A stretch of 64,000 bases of DNA from Nocardioides bizhenqiangii. GTDB lineage: Bacteria > Actinomycetota > Actinomycetes > Propionibacteriales > Nocardioidaceae. How positions within the stretch are numbered: position 1 is the first letter of the stretch; the number at the start of each line of letters is the position of its first letter. Below, piece by piece: positions 24,052-31,986 of the stretch. The stretch covers positions 4,091,501 to 4,155,500 of the forward strand of contig NZ_CP141059.1 of the NCBI RefSeq assembly GCF_034661235.1, given 5' to 3'. A program made the position numbers and the translations under genes. The notes under the pieces are model-generated. The model was not told where the DNA came from, made no database searches, and saw nothing but the letters and a program-made list of their open reading frames with translations.

Positions 24052-26252
24052 TCCGCCGACTCCACCGCCGATTCCGCCGGAGCGACGAGAGGGGTGCGCT
24101 CCTCATCATCGCCATCATCATCATCACGGTTGTTGCGCTCGTCACCGGTGCGCTCCTGACGCACAGCGAGACCAGCCTCCGCGCGACCGTCACGCTGCGC
24201 GACGTCGCGCGGGCGGCGTACGCAGCCGACGGGGCCGCGCAGGTGGCGATCAACGACCTCAGGACCGGGTACAACGTGGGTAGCGGCGAGCCCAACCCGT
24301 GGTACTACACGAACGCGGTAGGTACGGGGTGCTTCGGGTACGACGGCACCGGCGGTGCGACGACGCCCAAGGACACCCTGATCCTCGACAACCTGATCCC
24401 GAAGCAATCAGGTGAGACGCAGAGCGTCATGTCGGCCGCGGTGCAATGCACCCCCGAGGACGCCACGGGTGAGCAGGGATCGGCGGTGCCGATCAACAAC
24501 GCCAACAAGCCCGGCAATGCCATCCTGACGTTGGGGACTGGCGGGGAGAACGGCTTCGCGTTCAAGACCAACGGCTCCGGCGCTGCCTTCCGGGTACGCG
24601 GCGGGGTCTGGTCCAACAGCAACATCTTCCGGGACAACAACGGCACCCTCGAGTCGACCGAGAGCATCCGGGCCGTCACCGGCTGCACACCCGCAAACGC
24701 CATGGTGGCTCCGATCGTCAACTGCAATGCGAGCGCCGCTCCGGACCCGAACTACCCCAGCGATCTCGACATCGCCGGCACCGGGATTCCGGCCCTGCAG
24801 ACCCCGCCGCTCAGCTGCCCGAACGGCGGCACGGTGACGCTGTCGCCCGGCTACTACGACGACGTCAACAAGCTCAACGCGCTCACCGACACCAATCAGG
24901 ACTGCTTCATCCATCTGCAGCCCGGGACCTACTACTTCGACTTCCACAGCAGCAGCGACCCGCTCTACGACTTCGACATCACGGGGAATGCAGGCAGCGA
25001 GTGGCGGATCGGCGGCCGAAAGACGCTTGTCGCCGGCACCCTCACCAGCGACACCTCCGTGCCTGGGCGGTGCGTCAACCCGATCGACGACGTCAACGCG
25101 AACGGTGTGCAACTGATCTTCGGCGGCGACAGCCGGATGGTCATCAATGCGAACGGTCAGGCGTCGGCCGTCGAGATCTGCGGCAGCTACCACGCCAGCC
25201 GGCCGCCGATCGCGATCTACGGACAGAAGACGGGGACAGCAGTGCCGACCACCCTCAGCGGCGGCACGGCGCTCACCACGTCCGGAACGCCGACCGTGAC
25301 ACCGGCTGGCACGGACAATACGTTCACTGGCGCCACGGCAGCTGCTCTGCAGGACCCGGGCAATGGCGTCGCGACCTGGTTCCGCCCCAGCGGGGGAAAC
25401 CCCAATGTGTCACGCACCATCACGATGAATGGATTCGCGCCCGGCACTGCGTTGCCCAAGGGCACTGTGGTGACGGGGGCACAGCTCATCGTCCGCCACA
25501 AGGCCGCGCAGAACAACGCCGGCACCGCATCGACGATCACCATGACTCCGACCACACCCGGGAGCACCGCGCTCGGTGCCATCACGCTGCAGCGTCCGGG
25601 CTCGCTCACCACGCAGACGATCAACCTCGCCACCGATTCGAGTACGACTGCGCAGTACGCCTCGCTGCAGAAGCAGATTCACGACAACGGTTACAGCGGT
25701 GCGAACTTCGACTTCACCGCCTCAATCGCGAGAAACCTGGGCAACACCGCGACCGCGGAGCTCGATGCCGTTCGGCTGGAGCTCACCTACTACGTACCCC
25801 AGCTGCGCGGCCAGACGACCGCCGCGATCCCCGGCAACACGGTCGCGACTGTCGGTGGCGCCCCGGTCATCCAGGCGCTGGGCAACTCGACGACGCTCTA
25901 CATCCAGGGCACGAGCTATGTCCCGCTGGCGAAGATCGACCTGTCACTCAACAACATCGACGAGTCCGTCTTCAGATTCGGTGTGATCGCACGGTCGCTG
26001 GTCGTCTTCGAGACCGGCTCGTTCAGCTATCCGGGCGCGGTCATCGAGCTGCCGGACAACTCGCCTGGCTTCGGGTTCGAGCGGACGATCGTCCAGCTGG
26101 AGGTCTACCTGTGTCCGGGTGTGGCCAGTGGATGCACAACGTCCAACGGGGAGCTCACGCTGGAAGCTAGGGTGGAACTCCACGACGACGGCGGGACACC
26201 CGGACCGCCACATCGAGAAGTGACCGTCCTCAGCTGGAGCCACAAGCGCTGA
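24048..26252 (+). CDS. Large PilX-like pilus-associated protein, possible tip adhesin
   Basis: This 734-aa protein has an N-terminus like PilX-type minor pilins: a basic stretch, Gly16, then ALLIIAIIIITVVALVTGAL. There is no Glu at mature position 5, also typical of PilX/GspK. About 690 residues lie outside the membrane. They are rich in Thr, Asn, Gly and Ser with scattered cysteine pairs, and look mostly beta. One region (about 375-560) resembles a surface beta-sandwich. Its third positions are less GC-rich than neighbouring genes. Size and place in the operon suggest a tip-located adhesin. The stop (TGA) overlaps a CTG that probably starts the prepilin peptidase. Confidence 0.75.
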   Translation: MIRRLHRRFRRSDERGALLIIAIIIITVVALVTGALLTHSETSLRATVTLRDVARAAYAADGAAQVAINDLRTGYNVGSGEPNPWYYTNAVGTGCFGYDGTGGATTPKDTLILDNLIPKQSGETQSVMSAAVQCTPEDATGEQGSAVPINNANKPGNAILTLGTGGENGFAFKTNGSGAAFRVRGGVWSNSNIFRDNNGTLESTESIRAVTGCTPANAMVAPIVNCNASAAPDPNYPSDLDIAGTGIPALQTPPLSCPNGGTVTLSPGYYDDVNKLNALTDTNQDCFIHLQPGTYYFDFHSSSDPLYDFDITGNAGSEWRIGGRKTLVAGTLTSDTSVPGRCVNPIDDVNANGVQLIFGGDSRMVINANGQASAVEICGSYHASRPPIAIYGQKTGTAVPTTLSGGTALTTSGTPTVTPAGTDNTFTGATAAALQDPGNGVATWFRPSGGNPNVSRTITMNGFAPGTALPKGTVVTGAQLIVRHKAAQNNAGTASTITMTPTTPGSTALGAITLQRPGSLTTQTINLATDSSTTAQYASLQKQIHDNGYSGANFDFTASIARNLGNTATAELDAVRLELTYYVPQLRGQTTAAIPGNTVATVGGAPVIQALGNSTTLYIQGTSYVPLAKIDLSLNNIDESVFRFGVIARSLVVFETGSFSYPGAVIELPDNSPGFGFERTIVQLEVYLCPGVASGCTTSNGELTLEARVELHDDGGTPGPPHREVTVLSWSHKR

Positions 26253-27034
26253 CCGAGATACCGACCTTCGTCGTCGCCATCTTCGCCGCCGTCCTCGGGT
26301 TGGCGGTCGGCTCGTTCCTCAACGTGGTGATCCACAGGGTGCCGCGCGGCGAGTCAGTGGTCAGTCCACCTTCGGCTTGCCCCTCGTGCGGCGCCCGGAT
26401 CCGGAACCGGCACAACGTCCCGGTCCTCGGGTGGCTGGTGCTGCGCGGCCGCTGCTACGACTGCAAGGAGCCGATCAGCCCGCGCTATCCACTGGTCGAA
26501 GCCGGCACCGGTGTGCTGTTCGCCCTCACAACGATCCGGTTCGCCAACGACCTGTCGGCGCTGCCGGCGTACCTGTGTTTCGTTGCGATCGGGATCGCGC
26601 TGGCGCTCATCGACCTGGACGTGAAGCGGCTGCCCAACGTGATCGTGCTGCCGTCGTACCCCGTCCTCGCCGTGCTGCTCGCGATCGACACCGACCCGGA
26701 TGCGCTGCTCCGCGCCGCAATCGGCGCTGCAGCTCTCTTCGGGTTCTACCTTCTCGTGGCCCTGGCAGCGCCTGGCGCGATGGGGTTCGGTGACGTCAAG
26801 CTCGCGGGTGTGGTCGGCGGGATGTCCGCGTACCTGTCGTGGGGCACGTTCCTGGTCGGTGCGTTCCTCGGATTTCTGTTCGGTGCACTTGCCGGCCTGA
26901 TGCTGATCGCGGCCGGACGGGCAGCGCGCAAGACCGCGCTTCCGTTCGGCCCGTTCATGATCCTGGGAGGCATGACGGCGGTCCTCGGTGCCGGCTACCT
27001 CGGCGACTACTACCTGGACTCCATCGGGTTCTGA
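26249..27034 (+). CDS. pilD: Prepilin peptidase PilD (likely CTG start)
   Basis: This is an A24 membrane aspartic peptidase and N-methyltransferase of about 261 aa. The cytosolic domain has two cysteine pairs (CPSC and CYDC). The catalytic aspartates sit in ALIDLDVKRLPN and GFGDVKLA. The nearest ordinary start (TTG at 26300) would cut the first membrane helix just before GSFLNVVIHRVPRGES. The CTG at 26249 overlaps the previous stop as CTGA and follows GGAG by nine bases. It restores the helix TEIPTFVVAIFAAVLGLAV, so I prefer it. It processes all the pilins of this operon. Confidence 0.85.
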   Translation: MTEIPTFVVAIFAAVLGLAVGSFLNVVIHRVPRGESVVSPPSACPSCGARIRNRHNVPVLGWLVLRGRCYDCKEPISPRYPLVEAGTGVLFALTTIRFANDLSALPAYLCFVAIGIALALIDLDVKRLPNVIVLPSYPVLAVLLAIDTDPDALLRAAIGAAALFGFYLLVALAAPGAMGFGDVKLAGVVGGMSAYLSWGTFLVGAFLGFLFGALAGLMLIAAGRAARKTALPFGPFMILGGMTAVLGAGYLGDYYLDSIGF

Positions 27035-27148
27035 TCGCGCTGGCCGGCCGCGGCCTTGTTTCGAGAGCTCCCTCGCACCTCAACCAGGGGCGATGAACTC
27101 GTGACCCGGCGCGCGTCTGCTCGTTGACAGAGCGTCGACAAACACCAC

Positions 27149-27170
27149 ACCCGCGGTTGGGCCCGCGGGT
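27149..27170. terminator. GC-rich stem-loop after the pilus operon
   Basis: ACCCGCGG and CCGCGGGT form a perfect 8-bp stem with loop TTGGGC. Flanking GTCGAC copies at 27134-27139 and 27172-27177 extend the symmetry. There is no T-run, as is common in actinobacteria. It lies about 115 bp after the prepilin peptidase stop and before the next start. Confidence 0.5.
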
Positions 27171-27213
27171 GGTCGACAGTTCCATCGACGGCGCTCCGCG
27201 AAAGGGGGACGAC

Positions 27214-27579
27214 GTGTCCGACGTGCGCATTCAATGGCTGCGAACGGCCGCGACGTCGCTCCGTACAGCGCTCACCGCCGCGGCTTTGACCCTGCTGCTG
27301 GGGTTCGGCGCTGCCAGCGTCCTCAGCGCACCGCAGCCGCCCGCGGCACAGGTCGATCTCTCCGCCGAGGACGAGCCCACCAGCCGGTTGATGGAGCGGC
27401 ACCAGTGCTCGACGACCGGCTTCGAACCCGGCGTCATCCCCGCGACCGCCATCATCCGCGACCAGGCGGGCCGCACCCGGTTGGTCTCCTTCGAACAGGG
27501 CTGGGCGGTCTTCAACGACGAGCGCCCGGGCGAGCTGGTCGCCGTCTGCCTCGGTCGTCCGCGCGCCGGCGGCCGCTAG
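27214..27579 (+). CDS. Small membrane-anchored or exported hypothetical protein
   Basis: The GTG start follows AAAGGGGG and gives 121 aa. Residues about 15-37 form a signal peptide or anchor (ALTAAALTLLLGFGAASVLSA). The remainder is extracytoplasmic, with two cysteines (QCSTTG and VAVCLGR) that may pair. I do not recognise a domain. The open frame begins further upstream at 27124, but that part overlaps the stem-loop. It may be read with or after the pilus operon. Function unknown. Confidence 0.65.
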   Translation: MSDVRIQWLRTAATSLRTALTAAALTLLLGFGAASVLSAPQPPAAQVDLSAEDEPTSRLMERHQCSTTGFEPGVIPATAIIRDQAGRTRLVSFEQGWAVFNDERPGELVAVCLGRPRAGGR

Positions 27580-27593
27580 CCGCTCCGTCGTCC

Positions 27594-28319
27594 CTAGGAC
27601 GCGCCCTTCGCGCCGACTGCGCCGGCCAGCCGGTCGACCGGCACCGTCGGGTCGAGCACCAGGTCCATCTCCCGTGCCTGGCCGTCGATCTGGTACCAGA
27701 TCCAGCGGCTCAGCATCTCGGTCAGCGCCCGTGGGCTGACGGTGCGCTCGGGGCGTCGTACCCACTGGTTCACGCTGCCGCGGACCTGACCGAGCAGGCC
27801 GACCACGAGCAGGTCCAGCGTGGTGAGCTGATCGTCGTCCAGCTCGTGACCGAGGATCGTCGCGCCGGCCTGGAAGAGCGTCGATACGTCGCTGCCCAGC
27901 TGGTCGACCGCGCGATCCAGCTCCCCGGGCTGCCCGTCGCCGAGCGCCCGCTGCGCCATCTCGTGGAGGTGCGGGTGCTCGGCCACCCAGTCGACGTAGC
28001 CGCCCACGATGCTGTGGATGATGTCGTCGATGCTGCCGGTGAGGACCAGGGTCGAGTCGAGGCGCTCGCGGATCATCCCGACGATGTGGAGCTGGACGGC
28101 CCGGTTGAGGTCGACCCGGTTGCTGAACAGGCGGTACACGACGGTGCGCACGAGCCCGGCGCGTTCGGCGATCTGCTGGACCCGCAGCTCGCTGCCGAGC
28201 GGCCGCTCCTCGATGAGGTCGATGGCCGCCTCGAGCACGTGCAGCCGCCGTTCCTCGTTGTGACCGGCCCACCGCAGCTGCCGGCCGTCGAGACCGGGGA
28301 CGCGGGGCACCTGCGGCAT
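27594..28319 (-). CDS. TetR/AcrR-family transcriptional regulator
   Basis: This 241-aa regulator has an N-terminal TetR helix-turn-helix: VLEAAIDLIEERPLG then LRVQQIAERAGLVRTVVYRL (residues about 28-65). The ligand-binding C-terminal part is helical and unassigned. It lies 77 bp downstream of an alpha/beta hydrolase gene on the same strand. A strong palindrome upstream of that hydrolase (29257) may be its operator. It does not look like KstR by N-terminal sequence. Ligand unknown. Confidence 0.87.
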   Translation of the reverse strand: MPQVPRVPGLDGRQLRWAGHNEERRLHVLEAAIDLIEERPLGSELRVQQIAERAGLVRTVVYRLFSNRVDLNRAVQLHIVGMIRERLDSTLVLTGSIDDIIHSIVGGYVDWVAEHPHLHEMAQRALGDGQPGELDRAVDQLGSDVSTLFQAGATILGHELDDDQLTTLDLLVVGLLGQVRGSVNQWVRRPERTVSPRALTEMLSRWIWYQIDGQAREMDLVLDPTVPVDRLAGAVGAKGAS

Positions 28320-28396
28320 GGCCTGAACTGTATCCCCGCGACAGCTCCGCGACCGGGCGCGGGACTTCCGCGAAGTGAGGTGCGATCGGCTCCGGC

Positions 28397-29206
28397 TCAG
28401 GCGACGTCGGCGACGGTCGAGCGCAGGCCGTGCGACGAGCCGAGCAGCAGGGCGTCGACGACGCCCTGGACGTCGTCGGCCATCGGGACGTGCCCGCTCC
28501 CCTCGAGCCAGATGTGCTCGGCGCCGGGAAGCTGGTTGCGCGCCCGCTCGCCCTGGTAGGGCAGCAGCACCCGGTCCTTGGTGCCCCAGGCGATGGTCAC
28601 CGGGATGTCCGCGGCGATGTCGGCGTCGAACGGAACGCCCTCCTTGAAGATCCGCTTCAGGGCAGGGCGGGCAGCCACCATGCAGCTGAGGTCACCGAGG
28701 AAGTTCTCGGCGTCGACCCGGTCGCCGTGCGTCATCAGCGAGGCGAGCAGCACCTTGCGCGCGAACGCCGAGCGGGCGAGCGTCGGCGCCGCCGGCTTCA
28801 CCACGCGCGCGGAGGCCTGGAGCGCCGCGAAGTGGGCGCGGATGTAGAGGAAGTCGAGGTCGCCCTTCCAGAAGCCTGCGGGCGAGAGGCCGGTCGCGCT
28901 GCTCACCAGTCCGTCGGCGGCGGCCTCCAGCGCGATCCGCCCGCCGAGCGAGTTGCCGGCGATGTGGGGACGGTCGAGGTCGAGCTCCGCGAAGAGCGCG
29001 ACGAGCTCCTCCTGGAGTACGTCCTTCACCGAGCGGTCGTCGGCGACCAGGTCCGGCGACTCACCGTGGCCGGGAAGGTCGAACAGGATGACCTCGCGAT
29101 GCTCGGCGAGCTGCTCGGTGACGGGGTACCAGGCCTGGCGGCGGTGGCTGATCCCGTGGACCAGGACCAGCGGTTCGCCGGATCCGAAACGTTCGTACGC
29201 CAGCAT
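28397..29206 (-). CDS. Alpha/beta hydrolase
   Basis: This 269-aa hydrolase has VLVHGISHRRQAW at the oxyanion hole and LPGHGESPD. The nucleophile elbow is GNSLGG (Ser near residue 97), and GSGHVPMADD carries the catalytic His. It is typical of small cytosolic esterases or C-C hydrolases; the substrate is unknown. It is followed by a TetR gene on the same strand. Its upstream region holds an 8-bp-arm palindrome 50 bp before the start, which suggests inducible expression. Confidence 0.85.
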   Translation of the reverse strand: MLAYERFGSGEPLVLVHGISHRRQAWYPVTEQLAEHREVILFDLPGHGESPDLVADDRSVKDVLQEELVALFAELDLDRPHIAGNSLGGRIALEAAADGLVSSATGLSPAGFWKGDLDFLYIRAHFAALQASARVVKPAAPTLARSAFARKVLLASLMTHGDRVDAENFLGDLSCMVAARPALKRIFKEGVPFDADIAADIPVTIAWGTKDRVLLPYQGERARNQLPGAEHIWLEGSGHVPMADDVQGVVDALLLGSSHGLRSTVADVA

Positions 29207-29256
29207 CCGCTCTACCGCCTCCGGGCAACGCTCGCCCCGTTGTGAGCACCGAGTTA

Positions 29257-29275
29257 CCTGTACACGTTGTACAGG
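29257..29275. promoter_or_regulatory. Palindromic operator candidate before the hydrolase
   Basis: CCTGTACA and TGTACAGG form perfect 8-bp arms with a CGT spacer. The site lies 50 bp upstream of the hydrolase ATG. Length and symmetry suit a TetR dimer, and a TetR gene lies just downstream of the hydrolase. Autoregulation of the pair is inferred. Confidence 0.55.
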
Positions 29276-29322
29276 CTTACCGGGAGATGTCTACCGGGTC
29301 GCCCCGCAGGCCCGCGAGCGAA

Positions 29323-29354
29323 TGTGACCCAGGCCACCCGGGGCCTGGGTCACA
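29323..29354. other. Strong 13-bp stem-loop in the divergent region
   Basis: TGTGACCCAGGCC and GGCCTGGGTCACA pair perfectly around a 6-nt loop, between two divergently transcribed genes. No U-run follows. It lies in the LuxR-regulator leader and could be an attenuator or a protein-binding palindrome. Apart from this and the palindrome at 29257, the 316-bp gap shows nothing else. Confidence 0.5.
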
Positions 29355-29522
29355 CCCGCCGGCCCGGGGTCGGCACGTGGGGAGAGGCGTGGTGCTCCTT
29401 CCATCCGCTCACCGGCGTTCCGGGCCCTAGACTGACGTCCTCGGATGCACGTCGGCGCGCAAGGACGTCGAGTGCTGGCGTACCCACGGCTGTCTGTGGC
29501 TGGACGGCGGAGGCGGACCGCG

Positions 29523-31856
29523 ATGGCGACGACGAGGTCTACGGCGTCGGTCCGGGGTGCGCTCCCGGCCGAGCTGACGAGCTTCGTCGGCCGGCGCCAC
29601 GAGCTGAGCGAGACGCGGCGGCTGCTCGCGAGCAGCCGGATCCTGACCCTGACGGGCGCGGGCGGGGTCGGCAAGACCCGGCTCGCGCTGCGGATGGCGG
29701 CCGAGGTCCGACGTACCTTCCCCGACGGGGTCTGGTTCGTCGAGCTCGCCGCCCTCCACGATCCCCAGCTGGTACCGCACACCGTGGCCAACACCCTCGA
29801 GCTGCGCCAGGTCTCGGCCGACCCGGCCAGCGACCTGGCCGCCTACCTGGAGCCGCGACGGCTCCTGGTGGTGCTCGACAACTGCGAACACCTCACCGAC
29901 GCCTGCGCGGTGCTGGTCAGCAAGCTGCTGGCAGCGGCTCCCGATCTGCGTATCCTCGCCACGAGCCGCCACGTCCTCGGCGTCGAGGGCGAGCAGATCC
30001 TCGCGGTGCCGCCGCTGAGCACGCCGGCCGCCCAGGTCACGGCCGGCGACGCCGCCCACTACGAGTCGGTGCGGCTGTTCCTGGACCGCGCAGCCGCCGT
30101 CGCGCCGGACTTCGAGGTCGCGGACGGCAACCGCGACGCCGTGGTCGAGCTGTGCCGGCGGCTCGACGGGATCCCGCTGGCCATCGAGCTGGCCGCGGTC
30201 TGGCTGCGGACCCTGTCACCGGTGCAGATCCTCGACCGGCTCGAGGACCGCTTCCGGCTGCTCACCAGCGGCCGGTCGGCGGTACCAGCGCGGCACCAGG
30301 CGCTGGACGCCGCCGTCGGCTGGAGCTACGAGCTCTGCTCTCCGGCCGAGCAGCTGCTCTGGGAGCGGCTCTCGGTCTTCTCGGGAGGCTTCGACCTCGA
30401 GGCGGCCGAGGAAGTCTGCAGCGGAGAGGGGCTTCCGACCGCCGACGTCCTGAACCTCGTCGCGAGCCTGGTGAACAAGTCGATCGTGATCCGGATCCAG
30501 GCGACGAGCCACACGACCGCGTGGTACCAGATGCTGGAGACCATCCGGCAGTACGGCGAGGAGCGGCTCGCCGCCGGCGCGATGCGTGACCTGAGGGTCA
30601 GCCACCGCAACCACTACCGGTCCCTGGCGGAGCGGTTCGCCGCCGAGGGCTTCGGTCAGCACCAGGCGGACTGGTACATCCGCCTGCGGCGCGAGCAGGG
30701 GAACTTCCGGGCTGCCCTCGAGTTCGCCCTCGAGGACCCGGGCGAAGCGGCGGCCGTCTTCGACATCGCCGCACCCCTCTGGAACTTCTGGTTCGCGGGC
30801 TTCCTCCGCGAGGGGTACCGCTACCTGACGCGGGCGATCGACGTTGCCCGCGAGCCCACCCCGGCCCGCGCCCACGGGCTGTGGGCAGCCGCCTACCTGG
30901 CACTGATCGCCGGCGACCTCGGCCGGACGGGCACGATGCTGGCAGAGGCGTCCGACCTCGCCGAGCGGTTCGACGACGACCTGCTCCGGGCGCGCATCGC
31001 AGAGCTCCGCGGACACTCCGTTCTCTACCACGGAGACCTACCTGCTGCGATCGCGCTGCTCGAGGACGCCCGTGCCCGCTTCCGCGCGCTGGACGAACCG
31101 GTCGGCGAGTTCGACACCCTGGTCCTGCTGGCCGCGGCCACGTTCTTCTTGCAGGATCCACGCGACGGCGAGTTCAGCCAACAGGCGCTGGCGCTCACGG
31201 AGCAGCACGGTGCGTTGTCGTCGAAGGCGTACGCACTCTGGTGCGTCGGCATCGCGAGCTGGCGCGCGGGCGAGTATCGCCGGGCCGTCGACAACCTGCG
31301 GGAGTGCGTGCGGCTGTTCCAGCCCCTGAACGACCTGACCGGCATCGGGTTCGGCGTCCAGGCGCTGTCATGGTGCGCGGCGTCGACGTCTCCTGACGAG
31401 CGAGCAGCTCGACTTCTGGGAGCATCCCACGCGGTCTGGCGGATCAGCGGCGCGAAGATCGACGAGACCAGCCCCTACAGCCAGGTCGAGAAGGGGTCGC
31501 AGGAAGCGGTGGCCGCGGCCATCGGCGCGGCCGCCTTCGAGCGCGCGTTCGCGGACGGGGCGTCGTACTCGCTCGACGAGGCAATGTCGCTCGCAATGGG
31601 GGACGACGCCGGCGCAGAACCCCCGACGAGCGCCCTTTCCGGTCGGGGCGGAGCGGAGGCTCCCGGCGGACTCACCAGACGGGAACGGGAGGTCGCGGAG
31701 CTGCTCGCCGAGGGCCTGAGCAACAAGGAGATCGCGGCGCGACTGGTGATCTCCCAGCGCACCGTGGAGACCCACGTCGAGCACGTCCTCGGGAAGCTCG
31801 GCATCAGCTCCCGCGCCCAGGTCGCGAGCTGGGTCGCCGAGCACCTGTCGCGCTGA
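29523..31856 (+). CDS. LuxR-family regulator with STAND ATPase domain
   Basis: This 777-aa regulator has Walker A LTGAGGVGKTRLAL (residues about 43-56) and Walker B RLLVVLDNCEHLTDAC, which mark the NB-ARC-like ATPase of actinobacterial regulators. A helical tetratricopeptide-like middle follows. The C-terminal LuxR helix-turn-helix starts at LTRREREVAELLAEGLSNKE and continues RLVISQRTVETHVEHVLGKL. ATP binding probably gates DNA binding after ligand sensing by the middle region. An upstream extension to 29445 has no homology. The next gene downstream is a GH13 glucosidase, a possible target. Confidence 0.9.
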   Translation: MATTRSTASVRGALPAELTSFVGRRHELSETRRLLASSRILTLTGAGGVGKTRLALRMAAEVRRTFPDGVWFVELAALHDPQLVPHTVANTLELRQVSADPASDLAAYLEPRRLLVVLDNCEHLTDACAVLVSKLLAAAPDLRILATSRHVLGVEGEQILAVPPLSTPAAQVTAGDAAHYESVRLFLDRAAAVAPDFEVADGNRDAVVELCRRLDGIPLAIELAAVWLRTLSPVQILDRLEDRFRLLTSGRSAVPARHQALDAAVGWSYELCSPAEQLLWERLSVFSGGFDLEAAEEVCSGEGLPTADVLNLVASLVNKSIVIRIQATSHTTAWYQMLETIRQYGEERLAAGAMRDLRVSHRNHYRSLAERFAAEGFGQHQADWYIRLRREQGNFRAALEFALEDPGEAAAVFDIAAPLWNFWFAGFLREGYRYLTRAIDVAREPTPARAHGLWAAAYLALIAGDLGRTGTMLAEASDLAERFDDDLLRARIAELRGHSVLYHGDLPAAIALLEDARARFRALDEPVGEFDTLVLLAAATFFLQDPRDGEFSQQALALTEQHGALSSKAYALWCVGIASWRAGEYRRAVDNLRECVRLFQPLNDLTGIGFGVQALSWCAASTSPDERAARLLGASHAVWRISGAKIDETSPYSQVEKGSQEAVAAAIGAAAFERAFADGASYSLDEAMSLAMGDDAGAEPPTSALSGRGGAEAPGGLTRREREVAELLAEGLSNKEIAARLVISQRTVETHVEHVLGKLGISSRAQVASWVAEHLSR

Positions 31857-31986
31857 CCCCCGAGGCGCGTCCGACGTACGTAGTGCCGGCATCTCCGTAC
31901 CGATCCCCGTATCTGTCCGGATGCCCGGACCGGCTGGCGGCGCAAGGCTGGGCGCGACGCCGTTCCCCCACCCCCGAGGTCCCCCG

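Noticed and set aside
27594..28319. This TetR gene as KstR itself
   Set aside because: Its N-terminal helix-turn-helix and length do not resemble KstR as I know it, and no KstR-type box is near it.
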